Shown here: piece after piece, positions 41,816 to 50,281 of the stretch
Layout of the letters: each line of letters starts with the position of its first letter
Numbering within the stretch: the first letter of the stretch is position 1
Source of the DNA: Aquimarina atlantica
Lineage (GTDB): Bacteria; Bacteroidota; Bacteroidia; Flavobacteriales; Flavobacteriaceae
DNA length: 64,000 nucleotides
Direction: 5' to 3'
NCBI RefSeq assembly: GCF_000626715.1
Contig: NZ_AQRA01000002.1
Coordinates: 62,001-126,000 of the forward strand
Notes under the pieces: model-generated
What the model saw: the letters and a program-made list of their open reading frames with translations, nothing else
Database searches by the model: none
What the model was told of the DNA's origin: nothing
Made by a program: the position numbers and the translations under genes

Positions 41816-42784
41816 ATGAAAAAAACAGCATCTCAAAAGTTGAAACTCGGTGTCTTTGTCGTGATCGGTACAGTATTACTTATCGCTGCACTATACTCTA
41901 TCGGAAATCGGCAAAACCTATTTGGTAGCAATATTAGAATCATGACTCAATTTACAAATGTTAACGGTCTCGAATTAGGAAATAATGTTCGGTATTCTGG
42001 AATCAATGTAGGAACAGTAAGTAAAATTAAGATGATAGACGATACTCGAATTATAGTCGAAATGCTTATTCGAGAAAATATAGGAAAACATATTAAAAAA
42101 GATGCCGTAGCAACTATAGGATCAGATGGCTTAGTGGGCAATATGATTATAAACATTATTCCCAGAGAAAGCAAAAAACTTCCTGTGGTTTCGGGGGATA
42201 CCATACTATCTTACAGCAAAATAGGAACAGATGATATGCTCACCACTCTTAACGTTACTAATGAAAATGCCGCCTTACTTACAGCTGATTTACTAAAAAT
42301 AACAACAAAAATCATTGAAGGTAATGGAACTATAGGGTTATTGATCAATGATTCTATAATGGCAAAAGATCTGAAACAAACTATTTTTCAATTAAAAAAG
42401 ACAAGTACGGGAGCATCACAAGCTATTACCGAACTTAAAGACATCATCTCTTCGGTTAAACAGGGCCAAAGTGTAGCAGGTGTTTTGTTGCAGGATAGCA
42501 TATCTGGTCAGAAAATGAAAACCATAGTAAATAACCTAGAGCAATCTAGTGTTGATATCAGTCGGATAACAACAAATCTAGATGTCGTATTACAAGACAT
42601 AAAAGAAGGAAAAGGAGCATTGCATTATCTAACTTCTAACCCAACCCTGGTTAAAAATATTGATTCTACCATCTATAATATTAAAGAAGGAACATATCGT
42701 TTTAACGAGAATATGGAAGCTCTAAAACATAATTTTTTATTTAGAGGTTACTTTAAAAAACTAGAAAAAGAAAAGAAAAAATAA
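41816..42784 (+). CDS. mlaD: MlaD-type MCE domain protein
   Basis: The 322-residue protein has an N-terminal membrane anchor (about 9-26, LGVFVVIGTVLLIAALYSIG), then a single MCE domain (about 35-115: TQFTNVNGLELGNNVRYSGINVG, TIGSDGLVGNMIINI). A long helical region rich in amphipathic repeats follows (about 135-300), as in MlaD or PqiB-type proteins that form hexameric lipid tunnels. It lies 28 nt after mlaF. The basic tail (KKLEKEKKK) is unusual but not diagnostic. Confidence 0.88.
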   Translation: MKKTASQKLKLGVFVVIGTVLLIAALYSIGNRQNLFGSNIRIMTQFTNVNGLELGNNVRYSGINVGTVSKIKMIDDTRIIVEMLIRENIGKHIKKDAVATIGSDGLVGNMIINIIPRESKKLPVVSGDTILSYSKIGTDDMLTTLNVTNENAALLTADLLKITTKIIEGNGTIGLLINDSIMAKDLKQTIFQLKKTSTGASQAITELKDIISSVKQGQSVAGVLLQDSISGQKMKTIVNNLEQSSVDISRITTNLDVVLQDIKEGKGALHYLTSNPTLVKNIDSTIYNIKEGTYRFNENMEALKHNFLFRGYFKKLEKEKKK

Positions 42785-42804
42785 GAATCTTAAAAAAAAC
42801 AGCC

Positions 42805-43293
42805 ATGAAGATTGAACATCTTGAAGAACGAGTTAATGATTATAGAAATTCTATAAAAACAGTTGTCGATAAAAGAATGCTTTGGAAAAATAAAACCAAA
42901 GATATTCTTCTTAAAACCTTACAGGGAATTGTACAACAATATGATATTGGATGGAAAGTTCAGGAATTGAGCTGGATTCATAATAACGAAGCTATAAATA
43001 TTACTTTTGATTCATTTCCTCAAGAATTAATTGATTGTACAAACCTAATACCAGCATATCAATTTTTACCAGGAGGAGCTTTGATTTTTTCACAATCCTA
43101 TAATGGTGATATTTATGTTTTTATGTTATTCCCCGAGATCGAAAATAAACCTCAAGAAAATAGCATGATCGAATTAGGGGTGTATGCTCCAGAATCGATA
43201 ACTCAAAAATTTATTATTGAAAAAGTAGATGAATTTTTAAAAGAAATTATTAAATGGGAAGTACCTTCACTAAAGAATAAAGTAGGCTATTGA
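42805..43293 (+). CDS. Uncharacterised protein in the Mla-type operon
   Basis: I do not recognise this 162-residue soluble protein. It has no signal peptide or membrane segment. The N-terminus is helical and charged (KIEHLEERVNDYRNSIKTVVDKR), and the centre is predicted beta-rich with a QFLPGGALIFSQSYNGDIYVFMLFP stretch. It starts 20 nt after mlaD on the same strand, so it is probably the last gene of the operon. An accessory role in lipid transport is a guess from position alone. The product is followed by a short unstructured gap to the convergent ABC genes. Confidence 0.6.
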   Translation: MKIEHLEERVNDYRNSIKTVVDKRMLWKNKTKDILLKTLQGIVQQYDIGWKVQELSWIHNNEAINITFDSFPQELIDCTNLIPAYQFLPGGALIFSQSYNGDIYVFMLFPEIENKPQENSMIELGVYAPESITQKFIIEKVDEFLKEIIKWEVPSLKNKVGY

Positions 43294-43383
43294 TCCGATT
43301 CTTTATAATTGGTTTCGATAAGTGTATTAGCATACATCCTATAACCAATATTATTTCTAGAATTGTTTTTTATAAAAAAATTT

Positions 43384-44058
43384 TCAATTTATAATCCTAC
43401 CATCTCCCATTTCTATAATTCGATCGGTTTTATTTGCAAAATCTATGTCATGGGTAACAACCAGAAGTGACAATCCTTCTTCATCACTTAATTGTTTAAA
43501 AACATTGAACACATTTTCAGAATTATAACTATCCAGATTCCCTGTAGGTTCGTCTCCCATAATGATAGCTGGATCATTTATTAGCGCCCTCGCAATGGCA
43601 ACTCGTTGTTTTTCCCCTCCAGAGATACGTGAAGCTCTTTTTTTGGCAAGATGATCAATGTTAAGAATCCGAAGCTTATTCATAGCATCGTGCTCAATTT
43701 CTTCTATAGATTTTTCAGCTAGTTTTTTGGCAGGAAGCATTACATTTTCTAATACCGAAAATTCGGATAACAGGTAATGAAACTGAAATACAAAACCTAT
43801 ATGTTTATTTCGTATATAAGAGAGTTTTTCTCTTTCTTGACCAGTGATAAGCTCATTATTGAGATACAATCCTCCTTCATAATCTGTATCCATAGTTGAT
43901 AAGATATACAACAAAGTAGATTTACCACACCCAGATTTTCCCATAATAGAAGCAAATTCTCCCTGGCTTACCTTAAAAGAAATATCTTTTAATACATGAA
44001 AAAGTACTGGTTTCCTAAAATACTTGTTGATGTTTTTGGCTTCGAGAACTGTTTTCAT
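43384..44058 (-). CDS. ABC transporter ATP-binding protein (LolD/MacB type)
   Basis: The 224-residue ATPase has Walker A GKSGCGKST (about 39-47), Q-loop VFQFHYLLSEFSVLENV, signature ISGGEKQRVAIARAL, Walker B IIMGDEPTGNLD and switch THDID. The EFSVLENVMLPA segment is typical of the LolD/MacB/FtsE group, whose transporters work as mechanotransmission machines. It is the last gene of a minus-strand operon behind the FtsX-like permease (7-nt gap) and the membrane-fusion lipoprotein. The set resembles MacAB-type export with the ATPase and permease as separate genes. Confidence 0.9.
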   Translation of the reverse strand: MKTVLEAKNINKYFRKPVLFHVLKDISFKVSQGEFASIMGKSGCGKSTLLYILSTMDTDYEGGLYLNNELITGQEREKLSYIRNKHIGFVFQFHYLLSEFSVLENVMLPAKKLAEKSIEEIEHDAMNKLRILNIDHLAKKRASRISGGEKQRVAIARALINDPAIIMGDEPTGNLDSYNSENVFNVFKQLSDEEGLSLLVVTHDIDFANKTDRIIEMGDGRIIN

Positions 44059-44065
44059 AATATTA

Positions 44066-45328
44066 TTATTGCCCCCTAATAATACGTACAGGGTCTATTT
44101 TTTTTGCTTTCTGAGAAGGTAAATACCCCGCCAAAAAAGTTGAAATCATAGCGAATGTAATACCAATACCATAAAACCAAAGATTATGATTAATAGGATA
44201 AGTAGTAATAGTTGGTAGTGCTTCTGTTTCAAAAGGTAGTTGATCGATAAGATGAGATAGACCAAATCCGATTAACAATCCTAAAACTCCGCCAACAACG
44301 CCAATGATCATAGCCTGGCTCATAAAAATTAACTGCACATCTTTTCCCGAAAAACCAGTTGCTTTTAGAATAGCGATATCATTCATTTTTTCGTAGATGA
44401 GCATATTTAGAATATTGTAAATGCCAAATCCTGCCACAATCAATAGTGTTATAGAAACGGCATAGGTAATTAGATTCCTAATCGTGGTTCCTGTTTCAAA
44501 TTGTGCATTAGCAGTATTAATATCAATTGCTTTAAGCTTAAACTGTTGCTCTACTTTTTCTCCTAATGCAATGGCTTGGTCAATATTGTGAAGTTTTACA
44601 TTGATATCTGTAATATAATTTTCTGCTTCTCCCAGAATACGCTGTACAGTTTTGATAGTAGTAAAACTTTGAATGTTATCAATATCAGCAATCCCACTTT
44701 GGTATATCCCTACAATTTTTAACGGAAAAACATCTCCTTTTATGGTACTGATCTGTACTCTATCACCAATATCTAGAGACATTTTTTTTGCAACACCTGC
44801 CCCCAGTAAAATACCATTATCATTATGTTGCAAAGCTTGTGGAGTTCCTTTAACGATATAATCCCTGAAATTAAAAAACTCTACTTCTTTCATAATATCA
44901 ACACCTGTAAGATTACCTCCCAACTCAATAGATCCTGAGATATAAAATATTTGTGATTTAATTTGCGGTATTGCTCCTCTAACCTTGGGATCTTTATTAA
45001 GGTATTTAATGATCGGAAGTGCATTATGAATTCTCTTTTGACTTTGTTTTGGCTTAATCGAATGCACTACATTAAATGTATTTTGAAGTTCATCATATAA
45101 GTCTACAGGTTGTTTTTTTGAAGGTTCAATCTCATTAAAAATATGAATATGAGGTGTCTGATTAAGAATCAAATCATCTAACATCTTATTCAGCCCAGTC
45201 ATAAAACAAACCAAAGTAATATATGCACCAATACCAAAAGTCACACCCAAAGCTGCAGTTGCAGTTTGTTTGATTTTGGTAACCAGATGTGTCCTGGCAA
45301 TGTTTAATATGACTTTCCAATTGGTCAT
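44066..45328 (-). CDS. FtsX/MacB-type ABC transporter permease
   Basis: The 420-residue protein has one N-terminal membrane helix (about 18-45), a large periplasmic domain (about 50-285) and three C-terminal helices. The last of these lie in the FtsX-like domain: LIVAGFGIYNILNMLIYEKMNDIAILKATGFSGKDV and a closing PSQKAKKIDPVRIIRG. This is the LolCE/MacB topology. It overlaps the adaptor gene by 1 nt and precedes the ATPase gene by 7 nt. Substrates of such systems include lipoproteins, peptides and antibiotics; none can be chosen from sequence. Confidence 0.87.
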   Translation of the reverse strand: MTNWKVILNIARTHLVTKIKQTATAALGVTFGIGAYITLVCFMTGLNKMLDDLILNQTPHIHIFNEIEPSKKQPVDLYDELQNTFNVVHSIKPKQSQKRIHNALPIIKYLNKDPKVRGAIPQIKSQIFYISGSIELGGNLTGVDIMKEVEFFNFRDYIVKGTPQALQHNDNGILLGAGVAKKMSLDIGDRVQISTIKGDVFPLKIVGIYQSGIADIDNIQSFTTIKTVQRILGEAENYITDINVKLHNIDQAIALGEKVEQQFKLKAIDINTANAQFETGTTIRNLITYAVSITLLIVAGFGIYNILNMLIYEKMNDIAILKATGFSGKDVQLIFMSQAMIIGVVGGVLGLLIGFGLSHLIDQLPFETEALPTITTYPINHNLWFYGIGITFAMISTFLAGYLPSQKAKKIDPVRIIRGQ

Positions 45329-46410
45329 TATTCGGGTTTATAAATCCAGGTATCTTTGGTAATACCTGATAAGATTTCTATAGTATCCATACTCTGAAGC
45401 CCAATAACAATTTCTACAGTTCCTTTTTCTGTTTTCACCTTAGTATCATCAATTAGGTATTCTTTTGGTATAGTTAGCGCTTCTTTTTTTTGAGCTATGA
45501 TAATATTTGCCTCTCCAGATAACCCTGGGTATAATACTTCTGGGCTTTTATCAAAAAGAGCTTCAACCATAAAGGTTTGATTGCGTTCATCTTTTTTAGG
45601 GTATATTTTATTCACTTTTGCGGTAAATACTTCTTCATTATATGCATCCAGAGTTATTATGACTTTTTGATGTTTTTTAATTTTCACAATATCCACTTCA
45701 TCAACGAGCATCTCGATAACAAAAATAGTGGCACTACCCACTGCTGCTATGGGTTCTATAGTATTTATAATTTCTCCAGGATTTTTATATAGGCCATACA
45801 CCTTACCATTAATCTTACTATTAATGGTAAAATCTTTGGTGGTTATTACAGAGGTTTTATAATTGTTTTTTGCTTGTTGTAACCGAGTCTTAAGTTCTTC
45901 TCGGGTTCTATCATACTTATTTTTTAACAGACTTAAAGAATTTGTAGAAAGTTCATAGGTAAGTTTTTTGGTATCATACTCTATTTTAGAACCTATCTGT
46001 TGGCTCCACAGATTTTTCTGACGGCAATAATTTATAGAATCATTAGTCATTTTAAGAGTTGCCGACTTAATTTCCTCTTCTATACTACTAAGAATTGCTG
46101 CACTACCATTATAGTTTTTTTGGGCAAGTTCAAACGACAACTTAGCATTTTCTGTATTTAACTTAGGGTTGCTATTTATAATCTGGAGTAATGGAGTTCC
46201 TTTTTTAACCTCATCTCCTTCTTCTACAAGATTTTTATCTAAAATACCGTGTACCGAAGCATACACCTGATACAAGCTGTCTGGTTGGATCGTAACCGAT
46301 GAGTATACCATTTCTGTAACACCTGTTACCACGGGAAGAATTTTTTCTTCTTTATCTGCACAGGACATAAGAACAGTCGTAAAAAACACCCATAATACAT
46401 GTTTAGACAT
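45328..46410 (-). CDS. HlyD/MacA-type periplasmic adaptor lipoprotein
   Basis: The 360-residue protein has a lipoprotein signal with lipid cysteine in VLMSCADKEEK (about residue 17). A biotinyl-lipoyl half-motif follows (VHGILDKNLVEEGDEVKKGTPLLQI), a long coiled-coil hairpin (about 80-200), a second lipoyl half (SKINGKVYGLYKNPGEII) and a beta-barrel domain. Membrane-fusion proteins of this type bridge an inner-membrane transporter and an outer-membrane channel. It is the first gene of the operon and overlaps the permease gene by 1 nt. No TolC-like gene is visible in the window. Confidence 0.87.
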   Translation of the reverse strand: MSKHVLWVFFTTVLMSCADKEEKILPVVTGVTEMVYSSVTIQPDSLYQVYASVHGILDKNLVEEGDEVKKGTPLLQIINSNPKLNTENAKLSFELAQKNYNGSAAILSSIEEEIKSATLKMTNDSINYCRQKNLWSQQIGSKIEYDTKKLTYELSTNSLSLLKNKYDRTREELKTRLQQAKNNYKTSVITTKDFTINSKINGKVYGLYKNPGEIINTIEPIAAVGSATIFVIEMLVDEVDIVKIKKHQKVIITLDAYNEEVFTAKVNKIYPKKDERNQTFMVEALFDKSPEVLYPGLSGEANIIIAQKKEALTIPKEYLIDDTKVKTEKGTVEIVIGLQSMDTIEILSGITKDTWIYKPE

Positions 46411-46612
46411 ATATACATATTTTTATCTAATTTCGTCGAAAAGACTGATTTTCGGAATGATATTTGTCATATTAAAAAAAAATGATAGTCTTTATTTTAG
46501 CATAGAGATTAGAACAAAATACTAGCTCTAATGAAGCTCAGAAACTATGTGAATTTTATACCAATATAGGGCAGTATAGGTCTAACAATTAAGAACCATA
46601 AAATACAAACAA

Positions 46613-46915
46613 ATGCAAATCAATATTCAATTTGTGCAAATGCCAACCAGTGAAACTATGGAAGGTTATGTACATGAAAAACTAAATAAATTATTCAAAA
46701 AATATGATTGGATAATTAAATCGGATGTGTTTTTTAAAAAAGAAAATGACCCAAAAGGGAAAGGTAAAATCTGTGATGTAGAATTAAGTTTACCGGGACC
46801 AAAAATATACGCTACATCTAATGAGAAAAATTTTGAATTTGCTTTTAAAGAAACACTTAGTGATCTAGAAAGGCAGCTCAAAAAACGAAAACAAGAAATG
46901 AAGCCATACATCTAG
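46613..46915 (+). CDS. Ribosome hibernation-promoting factor (HPF/YfiA, RaiA family)
   Basis: The 100-residue protein fits the short HPF/RaiA family: MQINIQFVQMPTSETMEGYVHEKLNKLFKKYDWI at the start, a central KICDVELSLPGPKIYATSNEKNF and a C-terminal helix AFKETLSDLERQLKKRKQE. These proteins bind the 30S decoding region and silence ribosomes in stationary phase or stress. It is a single gene, followed by a 563-nt gap that contains a candidate structured RNA. No recombinase or tRNA genes are beside it, as I would expect for the main hpf locus of flavobacteria. Confidence 0.85.
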   Translation: MQINIQFVQMPTSETMEGYVHEKLNKLFKKYDWIIKSDVFFKKENDPKGKGKICDVELSLPGPKIYATSNEKNFEFAFKETLSDLERQLKKRKQEMKPYI

Positions 46916-47061
46916 GCATTGCATTTCTGAAATGAATCAAAATTTAACAGTCTAAAGTTCAAAAACTGACATTTGTCATGTTTTATGAATCTTAACAGAA
47001 CTACTTTAGCTAATGGTTAACAAATGATTTCTTTAAATTTTTAGTTAAAAAGAAATGAGTT

Positions 47062-47201
47062 TTGTTGTAGAAATACAACAAGTTTAAAACAAAGAAATTA
47101 ACTCTATTTCTAGGCGAATAGTTCGTAAATTAGATTTAGCAATACATTAAATTAAACATTAGGGACTAGTATACCTACTAATAAAATTAATTTCTTTGAA
47201 G
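47062..47201 (+). ncRNA. Candidate structured non-coding RNA
   Basis: An 8-bp hairpin with a GAAA loop (TTGTTGTA / TACAACAA, 47062-47069 and 47074-47081) is followed by a perfect 12-bp long-range stem, CAAAGAAATTAA (47090-47101) with TTAATTTCTTTG (47187-47198). That stem encloses 85 nt with small internal hairpins (e.g. CGAA/TTCG). A rho-independent terminator follows at once (47202-47231). No open reading frame fits, and the terminator is ~290 nt from the hpf stop. A weak upstream -7 candidate is TACTTTAG (47002-47009). The class is not recognised. Confidence 0.45.
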
Positions 47202-47231
47202 AAAACAGGTAAGTGAATGCTTACCTGTTTT
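47202..47231 (+). terminator. Stand-alone terminator between hpf and protease genes
   Basis: AAAACAGGTAAG / CTTACCTGTTTT (47202-47213, 47220-47231) forms a perfect 12-bp stem with loop TGAATG and is followed by TGTTTTATA. It is too far from the hpf stop to be an ordinary gene end and probably closes the candidate RNA. Confidence 0.8.
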
Positions 47232-47478
47232 TGTTTTATATATACCTACCTTTAAAGTTTATCAATAAAAAAAATTATTGATTATAACAAAATAGGTAAG
47301 TGTCTGTTTTTTAATGCAATTCAATTCTTCACTACAAGACAACCATAACAATGCTACGCTAAACACTTGATTTACAAATAAAAGAAAGGATTTCTAATCC
47401 GATCCAAATACAATATCAAGTATCTATTGATCGTTAATTTCTACATATAAACACAAATTCAACTTAAATTTTTACATT

Positions 47479-48330
47479 ATGAAAACTAGTAGATTGTTAA
47501 GCCTGTCGGCTATTACATTATCTGTATTACTATTTACCAATTGCCAAACAGAAGATGAATCTGTATCTACAGAAATTAATCAGGAATCTTCTAAATCAGA
47601 AGCTTCTGCAGAAGTTTATCCATTAACAGGAAATGAAAAAATAGTTACCAAAATGTTTTTTGGAGAAGAAACAGAATTTAACCAAGTAGATAACAATCTT
47701 ATCCTTGGCGATATGATATTGTCTCCAGAACAGGTAGAAGAAACGAACATTCTGGAAAAAGGAGTGATCCGAAGAAACAGACATTGGCCAAAATCGGGAA
47801 GCTATTACTATATTCCTTATACTGTTGATAGTAATTTACCAAACAAAGGTCGCGTAACTAGCGCTATTAATCATTGGGAAAGTAAAACCAAAATACGGTT
47901 TATAAAAAGAACAAATCAAAGAGCTTATATTCGCTTTAGGTCAGGATCAGGATGTTCTTCTTCTGTAGGTAGAACGGGGGGCAGACAAAATATCACTCTA
48001 GCTTCTGGGTGTTCTACCGGAAACACTATTCATGAAATCGGACATGCGATTGGCATGTATCATGAGCAACAACATCCTAAACGGGATAACTATGTTACTG
48101 TAAATTTTAACAATATCAAAAGTGGTAAAGCGTCTAATTTTAATAAAAGATCTTCTTCTTCAGTTAGAACTTCTACGTTTGATATTGGATCTATCATGAT
48201 GTATGGTTCTTATTTTTTTAGTAAAAACGGAAAACCAACAATCGTAAGAAAAAACGGAAGTACTTTTAATGTACAACGTCGCGCATTAAGTAGTGGAGAT
48301 CTAAGTGTGATAAGACGATACTATAATTAA
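47479..48330 (+). CDS. Astacin-like (M12A) zinc metalloprotease, surface lipoprotein
   Basis: The 283-residue protein has a lipoprotein signal with lipid cysteine at residue 22 (LLFTNCQTEDES); the QTEDE that follows resembles a surface export signal. A short propeptide-like region is followed by the protease domain. Its zinc motif HEIGHAIGMYHE has His185, Glu186, His189 and His195, and the Met-turn is in SIMMYGSY; the GVIRRNRHWPKSG segment marks the start of the mature astacin domain. Astacins cleave extracellular proteins. Two cysteine-containing segments (GSGCSSSVG, ASGCSTGN) could form a disulfide. It is a single gene with a hairpin terminator 18 nt after the stop. Confidence 0.88.
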   Translation: MKTSRLLSLSAITLSVLLFTNCQTEDESVSTEINQESSKSEASAEVYPLTGNEKIVTKMFFGEETEFNQVDNNLILGDMILSPEQVEETNILEKGVIRRNRHWPKSGSYYYIPYTVDSNLPNKGRVTSAINHWESKTKIRFIKRTNQRAYIRFRSGSGCSSSVGRTGGRQNITLASGCSTGNTIHEIGHAIGMYHEQQHPKRDNYVTVNFNNIKSGKASNFNKRSSSSVRTSTFDIGSIMMYGSYFFSKNGKPTIVRKNGSTFNVQRRALSSGDLSVIRRYYN

Positions 48331-48347
48331 TAATCATAAATATAGAA

Positions 48348-48378
48348 AAGGAGGAAAATATTAAATATTCTCCTCCTT
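48348..48378. terminator. Hairpin between convergent protease and tyrS genes
   Basis: AAGGAGGAAAATATT and AATATTCTCCTCCTT (48348-48362, 48364-48378) pair with one mismatch. The loop closes poorly, but a T-rich stretch follows on the plus strand. It probably terminates the astacin gene. Confidence 0.65.
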
Positions 48379-48433
48379 ACTTCTTTTTTAAACCAATTCG
48401 ATTAAGTATTCTAAAAAATTAGATTTTACATAT

Positions 48434-49729
48434 TTATACAACTCTAATCACAAAATAGTTTTTCTTACCACGTTGTAATAAAACGAATTGATCGTTAATT
48501 AAATCATTATTAGATATCGAATAACTATCGTTAACCTTTTCTTTATTTACCGAAATAGAATTTTCTTTCAGTGCTCTTCTGGCTTCGCCATTTGATTTAA
48601 GAAATCCTGTATGTTCTGCCAGGGCGCCAATCATATCCATACCATTAGCGATCATGTCTTTAGCGATCTCGGCTTGCGGTACTCCATCAAAAACGTCTAA
48701 AAAGGTGGCTTCATCCAAATCTTTTAGATCTTCAGATGTAGATTTTCCAAAAAGAATTGCAGATGCTTTAATCGCATTATCTAAATCTTCCTGAGAATGT
48801 ACAATAACCGTAACCTCATCTGCCAGTTTCTTTTGTAAAATTCGCTGGTGTGGAGCTTCTTTATGAGCAGTTACAAGGTTTTTTATTTCTTCTTCGGTTA
48901 AAAACGTAAAAATCTTAATGTATTTTTCGGCATCTTCATCACTGGTATTTAACCAATATTGATAGAATTTATACGGTGATGTTCGTTTGGCATCCAGCCA
49001 TACATTTCCACCTTCAGACTTACCAAATTTTGATCCATCAGATTTTGTAATCAACGGGCAAGTCAAGGCATATCCTTTTCCACCTGCTATTCTTCTAATG
49101 AGTTCGGTTCCCGTAGTGATATTGCCCCACTGATCGCTACCTCCCATTTGTAAGGTACATGTATGTGCTCTATATAAATGTAAAAAATCATATCCCTGAA
49201 CCAATTGGTAGGTAAATTCTGTAAATGACATCCCCTCTGATGATTCTGACGAAATTCGATTCTTAACAGAATCCTTGGCCATCATATAATTTACTGTAAT
49301 ATGCTTACCCACATCTCTAATAAACTCCAGGAATGAGAATTCTTTCATCCAATCGTAGTTATTAACCAATACAGCTGCATTGGGAGCATTACTTTCAAAA
49401 TCCAAAAATCTACTAAGTTGTGATTTTATAGCTTCCTGATTGTGACGAAGTGTTTTTTCGTCCAGTAGATTACGTTCTGCCGATTTCCCTGAAGGATCAC
49501 CGATCATACCTGTGGCACCACCGACCAATGCAAAAGGCTTATGCCCTGCTCTCTGGTAATGCGCCAGTAACATGATAGGAACCAGGTTACCGATATGTAA
49601 TGAATCTGCTGTAGGATCAAACCCCACATAGGCAGATCTCATTTGCTCCATTAGGTATTCTTCGGTCCCAGGCATCGCATCATGCAACATTCCTCTCCAA
49701 CGTAATTCTTCTATAAAATTTGTAGTCAT
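48434..49729 (-). CDS. tyrS: Tyrosine--tRNA ligase
   Basis: I take the ATG at 49729 ([21 protein letters not shown]); an in-frame ATG 15 nt upstream adds only MNYST. The 431-residue class I synthetase has a HIGH-type [13 protein letters not shown], the tyrosine-binding [13 protein letters not shown] and [20 protein letters not shown], the signature [13 protein letters not shown], and a C-terminal S4-like RNA-binding domain ([19 protein letters not shown]). It charges tRNA-Tyr. It is a single gene; no T-box is expected or seen in the leader. Confidence 0.97.
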   Translation of the reverse strand: MTTNFIEELRWRGMLHDAMPGTEEYLMEQMRSAYVGFDPTADSLHIGNLVPIMLLAHYQRAGHKPFALVGGATGMIGDPSGKSAERNLLDEKTLRHNQEAIKSQLSRFLDFESNAPNAAVLVNNYDWMKEFSFLEFIRDVGKHITVNYMMAKDSVKNRISSESSEGMSFTEFTYQLVQGYDFLHLYRAHTCTLQMGGSDQWGNITTGTELIRRIAGGKGYALTCPLITKSDGSKFGKSEGGNVWLDAKRTSPYKFYQYWLNTSDEDAEKYIKIFTFLTEEEIKNLVTAHKEAPHQRILQKKLADEVTVIVHSQEDLDNAIKASAILFGKSTSEDLKDLDEATFLDVFDGVPQAEIAKDMIANGMDMIGALAEHTGFLKSNGEARRALKENSISVNKEKVNDSYSISNNDLINDQFVLLQRGKKNYFVIRVV

Positions 49730-49996
49730 TGTACTATAATTCAATTAAGAGCGACAAAGATAAAAATATGGATAATATCCAGCTATGAATATGGTAGAAA
49801 TTGGATGGTATTGACTTATTGTTCTCACCAATTGTAAAACATCTTTTACACTAAAATATTCCTTCTTCTTTTCTCTTAAAAAATTCTTGGCTACAATCTA
49901 ATTATTGCGTTTTCGGCTTTTCACTGAAAACAGGGGGAATGCAGTCTACAAATAATAATAATTTTCATTTCTATTAATTAAAAATCAATTTATATC

Positions 49997-50179
49997 ATGA
50001 AAAAACAAGCAAGCAATTCAAAAAAATTGAATCTTAAAAAATTAGAAATCACAAAATTAAATGGTCTACATACTATTTATGGAGGGGCACCAACTCTAGG
50101 GAAAAGTGATAATCAAACACCAACCACTACAGAAGAACCTGATCTTGCCACATGTAGATGTACTGATTATTGCGATTAA
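49997..50179 (+). CDS. Small GG-leader peptide, RiPP/lanthipeptide-like precursor
   Basis: The 60-residue peptide has a Lys/Leu-rich leader, LNLKKLEITKLNGLHTIYGG, ending in a double glycine at 29-30. A 30-residue core follows that has seven Ser/Thr-rich positions and three cysteines at the end (ATCRCTDYCD: Cys53, Cys55, Cys59). This is the pattern of Bacteroidota ribosomal natural-product precursors of the class I lanthipeptide type. No dehydratase, cyclase or peptidase transporter gene is adjacent, so it is an orphan, modified in trans or not at all. A weak hairpin follows the stop. Confidence 0.6.
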   Translation: MKKQASNSKKLNLKKLEITKLNGLHTIYGGAPTLGKSDNQTPTTTEEPDLATCRCTDYCD

Positions 50180-50188
50180 GAATATAAA

Positions 50189-50222
50189 AGACCTCAATAA
50201 TTTTTTTAAATCATTGGGGTCT
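50189..50222 (+). terminator. Weak terminator after the small peptide gene
   Basis: AGACCTCAAT / ATTGGGGTCT (50189-50198, 50213-50222) forms a 10-bp stem with one G-U pair, followed by ATTATTTA. Confidence 0.5.
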
Positions 50223-50281
50223 ATTATTTAACCAAAAAATGTGCATTATTTGTTTACTTTAGTATCGTAGAATTACATACT

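Larger units (their letters stand above)
46916..47478. other. Intergenic region with a candidate structured RNA and terminator
   Basis: The 563-nt gap contains a GNRA-type hairpin, a 12-bp long-range stem and a terminator (47062-47231, entered separately). The rest, including ~250 nt in front of the protease gene, is AT-rich and holds its promoter; no small gene was found. Confidence 0.5.

Noticed and set aside
47062..47231. tmRNA or 6S RNA in the hpf-astacin gap
   Set aside because: No tRNA-like 3' CCA end or tag reading frame is present, and the enclosed loop is too irregular to claim the long bulged rod of 6S RNA.
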